From Desulfobacteraceae bacterium (GTDB lineage Bacteria; Desulfobacterota; Desulfobacteria; Desulfobacterales; JACKCP01), in the NCBI GenBank assembly GCA_020633955.1, contig JACKCP010000003.1, positions 124,001-188,000 of the forward strand: 64,000 bases of DNA. The letters are read 5' to 3'. The notes under the pieces were generated by a model. It worked only from the letters and a program-made list of their open reading frames with translations, was not told the DNA's origin and searched no databases. Position 1 is the first letter of the stretch. Each line of letters starts with the position of its first letter. This document shows, in pieces, positions 61,986-64,000 of the stretch. A program made the position numbers and the translations under genes.

Positions 61986-62676
61986 TTCTGGTTTTTTGAT
62001 CAAATTTTTCAATGGCATATCTTAAAGTTACTCTTTTTAATTTGTTGTAGTTGGTTTTAATAAAACTTTTAAGTTTATTTTCGTCTTTTTTCCCAATTTC
62101 CCTTAATACCCAGCCAACTGCCTTATTTATCAGGTCTTCGGAGTCATCTAAAAGAATTTTGCTTATTTCCAGTGGAAATTCAAGATGATTGTGTTTTATG
62201 AAATAAAGGGTGGAAACAATACTGATTCTTCTGTCAAACAGATATTTTGATTTTGCAATTTTTTTCAGATTATCCCTGTTCTTATAGTTTTCAAATAAAA
62301 AATAGTGCCCAGTGATTTTAGGAGCAGAAACATCTGTAAGATCCCAGTTATTTATATGCTTTGTATTTTTTAGATAAACTTCTTCAGCAATAAAAGCCTT
62401 TTCTTTAGAATTAGCTTTTTCATAAAGATCAATAAGATTAATGAGTGAGAAAAAGCGTTCTTCATGAAATTTGGATTTTAACAAAGCCTGGGTTTCTTCC
62501 AGGTTTAAAGGCAGTTTTTTTTGGAGGGCTCTTAAATCCGGTACTTTTATTCCTAGAAATACGTCATTTTCTGAATATGACCCTTTTCCTGTTTTAAAAA
62601 ATTTTTTTATGGTTTCAGCAGTATTTTGATCCTGCATATTAATTATTGCATTATTTACCTTTAAAAGATTACCCAT
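61960..62676 (-). CDS. DNA alkylation repair protein (AlkD-like HEAT-repeat family)
   Basis: A 238-residue all-helical protein with GIKVPDLRALQKKL at the start, FHEERFFSLINLIDLYE, INNWDLTDVSAPKITG and WVLREIGKKDENKLKSFI, matching the AlkD-type DNA glycosylase family that removes N3/N7-alkylated purines. NNWDLTD keeps the Trp-Asp pair expected in the active cleft. The first residues (to about 13) may be extra; an ATG for MQDQNTAET is an alternative start. Confidence 0.85.
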   Translation of the reverse strand: MGNLLKVNNAIINMQDQNTAETIKKFFKTGKGSYSENDVFLGIKVPDLRALQKKLPLNLEETQALLKSKFHEERFFSLINLIDLYEKANSKEKAFIAEEVYLKNTKHINNWDLTDVSAPKITGHYFLFENYKNRDNLKKIAKSKYLFDRRISIVSTLYFIKHNHLEFPLEISKILLDDSEDLINKAVGWVLREIGKKDENKLKSFIKTNYNKLKRVTLRYAIEKFDQKTRNEFLKGIF

Positions 62677-62679
62677 AGA

Positions 62680-64000
62680 TCATGGTCTCACAGCCTTAAA
62701 AATACCGCAGTCTGTAAAAATATCCTTGCTGAGTTTTTCCCTTTGCTCTGTCTGGGTATCCGTTATTACAGCGGAATAAGTATTAAAACCTTTTTCAAAA
62801 ATATCTTTTGACCAGTACCATTTGTTCTTTTCAATTGGGAAAAATGGCTTATTTTTAAAAAGGCTTAAAAGTTCCTGCTCAGTTGGAAGTCTCCAGTCTG
62901 AGTATCCGTCAATATTCATATTTTTAACTGCTTCTTCAGCATCTTTATAATAAAAACATTCCTTTTCGGAAAAATCATCAGAATCAAGGATAAGCCAGGT
63001 CTTCCCAGTTATATTGTCCTTAAAGCTGAATTTGCCGTGCATAAAAAATCTTGTTGAGTCTCCAATTTTTACTGCAGCTGATTGTGCCTCTGAATAAGAA
63101 TCTTTTATCATATCATTAATGTTTTTTTGTATTATTAATGGTTTTTCCGGTTTAACTTCAATTTTTTCTGGGGTTTTTTCAAGTCTTGCATATTCAGATT
63201 CTAGCTTTTTAAGCATTTTAGTAGAGCTGTCCTTGTATTCTGAAGGTATATCAGAATGAACATAGGCCTTTAATCTGTTAATTCTGTTTGTAACTGAATA
63301 GTTGCTGTTTGAGGCATAAGACATTATGTTATCAAATTTTTCTTTTTCGTTTAAAATAAAGTCGATTTCTCTTATCCTGTTATTAACTGCGCTGACAAGA
63401 CTGAATCTGTCATAAGACTTTATATAGTCTTTTAAATATTGCCTTTCCTCAATTATTGTAGATGAATTGTTTTTTGCTGAATTCAAAAGTGCATCAGCCC
63501 ATTTATCATCTTCAAGCTTCTTTAAAAGTCTGGATGTTTTAAAATTATCAGGATGGTTTGGAAACATGTTTTTGAAGGAATTAATTTTTTCTTTTAGTGA
63601 GTTAAACTGTTCAATATTGCTGACAGTTGAAATTTCGTTCTGCAGAACCTGGAAAAAATAAGTTCCAATTCTTATTTCCATTTTTTCAAGCTCATCTAAA
63701 TTCATGCCGGGATATTTTGATTTAAAGATTTTTATTTCTTCCATTTTTTTATTTACCTGTGAATCTGGAATTTCCTTAATCGTTTCCAAATCATGCTCTC
63801 TTATCACTTCAGGTATTTTATCAAGCTGTGTTCTTGCTTTTTCGGCGTATTGACCTTCTGGAAACATTTGGAGAAAGTTCTGGTAATATCTGGAAGCTCT
63901 TTCCTTATAATTTTTGTCTATAGGAAGTTTTTTAATTTTTTCAGACATTAACTCATAGGATTCTTTCTGGGTTCTTTTTAAAATTGAATCAAGTTTTGCT
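62680..64000 (-). CDS. DUF1566 (Lcl-type) C-terminal protein, 5' truncated by window edge
   Basis: The frame stays open past the ATG at 63948 to the window end (reading AKLDSILKRTQKESYEL before it), so the N-terminus is outside. The visible part is largely helical with repeated patterns such as RYYQNFLQMFPEGQYAEKARTQLDKI (within one TPR-like unit), suggesting stacked tetratricopeptide-like repeats up to about residue 270. The C-terminal 110 residues (GKTWLILDSDDF; GYSDWRLPTEQELLSLF; YWSKDIF) are a DUF1566/Lcl-C domain, usually extracellular or periplasmic and of unknown function. It ends 3 bases before the AlkD-like gene. Confidence 0.7.
   Translation of the reverse strand, partial: AKLDSILKRTQKESYELMSEKIKKLPIDKNYKERASRYYQNFLQMFPEGQYAEKARTQLDKIPEVIREHDLETIKEIPDSQVNKKMEEIKIFKSKYPGMNLDELEKMEIRIGTYFFQVLQNEISTVSNIEQFNSLKEKINSFKNMFPNHPDNFKTSRLLKKLEDDKWADALLNSAKNNSSTIIEERQYLKDYIKSYDRFSLVSAVNNRIREIDFILNEKEKFDNIMSYASNSNYSVTNRINRLKAYVHSDIPSEYKDSSTKMLKKLESEYARLEKTPEKIEVKPEKPLIIQKNINDMIKDSYSEAQSAAVKIGDSTRFFMHGKFSFKDNITGKTWLILDSDDFSEKECFYYKDAEEAVKNMNIDGYSDWRLPTEQELLSLFKNKPFFPIEKNKWYWSKDIFEKGFNTYSAVITDTQTEQREKLSKDIFTDCGIFKAVRP

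Overview
The window is AT-rich (roughly one third G+C by eye) and comes from a Gram-negative bacterium with a full LPS core and lipid A export pathway. The ADP-heptose genes, multiheme cytochrome with a membrane cytochrome b, long hybrid histidine kinases, FecR/CHASE2-cyclase pair and Mpl/HemL/Lon/QueCE/FolE2 complement fit best with an anaerobic Desulfobacterota (Desulfobacterales-like) chromosome. That placement is inference from gene content, not from a marker tree. There is no phage, plasmid, transposase or CRISPR array, so this is core chromosome with accessory pieces between genes.

Layout. 0-4.5 kb: 5'-truncated Hsp70-family protein, then an amidoligase/class I glutamine-amidotransferase pair. 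4.6-6.9 kb (minus): octaheme cytochrome c of the tetrathionate-reductase family and its cytochrome b partner; the octaheme gene is crossed by one in-frame TGA that looks like a selenocysteine codon. 7.1-8.8 kb: cmoAB. 9.3-15.9 kb: fecR-like, CHASE2 adenylate cyclase, lptF, lptG, lpxK and a Kdo-kinase-like gene in one tight run. 15.9-20.9 kb (minus): two heptosyltransferases, hldD, hldE and gmhA from a clear sigma-70 promoter. 21.2-22.6 kb: glycosyltransferase and a YidD-like lipoprotein. 23-29 kb: ZnuA-type binding protein, a second periplasmic binding protein and a large hybrid kinase. 29-34.3 kb: degenerate KptA-like protein, hemL, mpl, EamA exporter. 34.4-34.6 kb: tRNA-Gly and tRNA-Cys. 34.9-45.9 kb: two PAS hybrid kinases, queE-queC and a DUF89/ARMT1-like protein. 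45.9-49.5 kb (minus): SET protein, GNAT-RLAN-RimK fusion, prepilin peptidase. 49.6-57.8 kb: lon, tsaB, psd, pssA, asd, greA, rpoZ, ttcA-like, folE2. 57.9-64 kb (minus): mgtE, beta-barrel protein, PBP4-type carboxypeptidase, dtd, secreted protein, AlkD-like protein and a 5'-truncated DUF1566 protein.

The genes fall into themes: envelope building (ADP-heptose supply, heptosyl transfer, Kdo phosphorylation, lipid A kinase, LptFG export, phospholipid synthesis, Mpl recycling), tRNA modification (CmoAB, QueCE, TtcA-like, TsaB, Dtd) and sensing (three hybrid kinases, one cyclase).

Most notable: (1) the candidate selenocysteine at the putative active-site cysteine of the octaheme cytochrome, with a bacterial SECIS-like hairpin just downstream; (2) three families of intergenic palindromic, MITE-like repeats (called R1, R2, R3 here) with terminal inverted repeats, of which R1 has about eight copies in the window; (3) a GNAT-RLAN-RimK ligase next to a SET protein, an amidoligase pair, a KptA-like protein lacking its catalytic signature, and a DUF89-like protein with an altered core motif.
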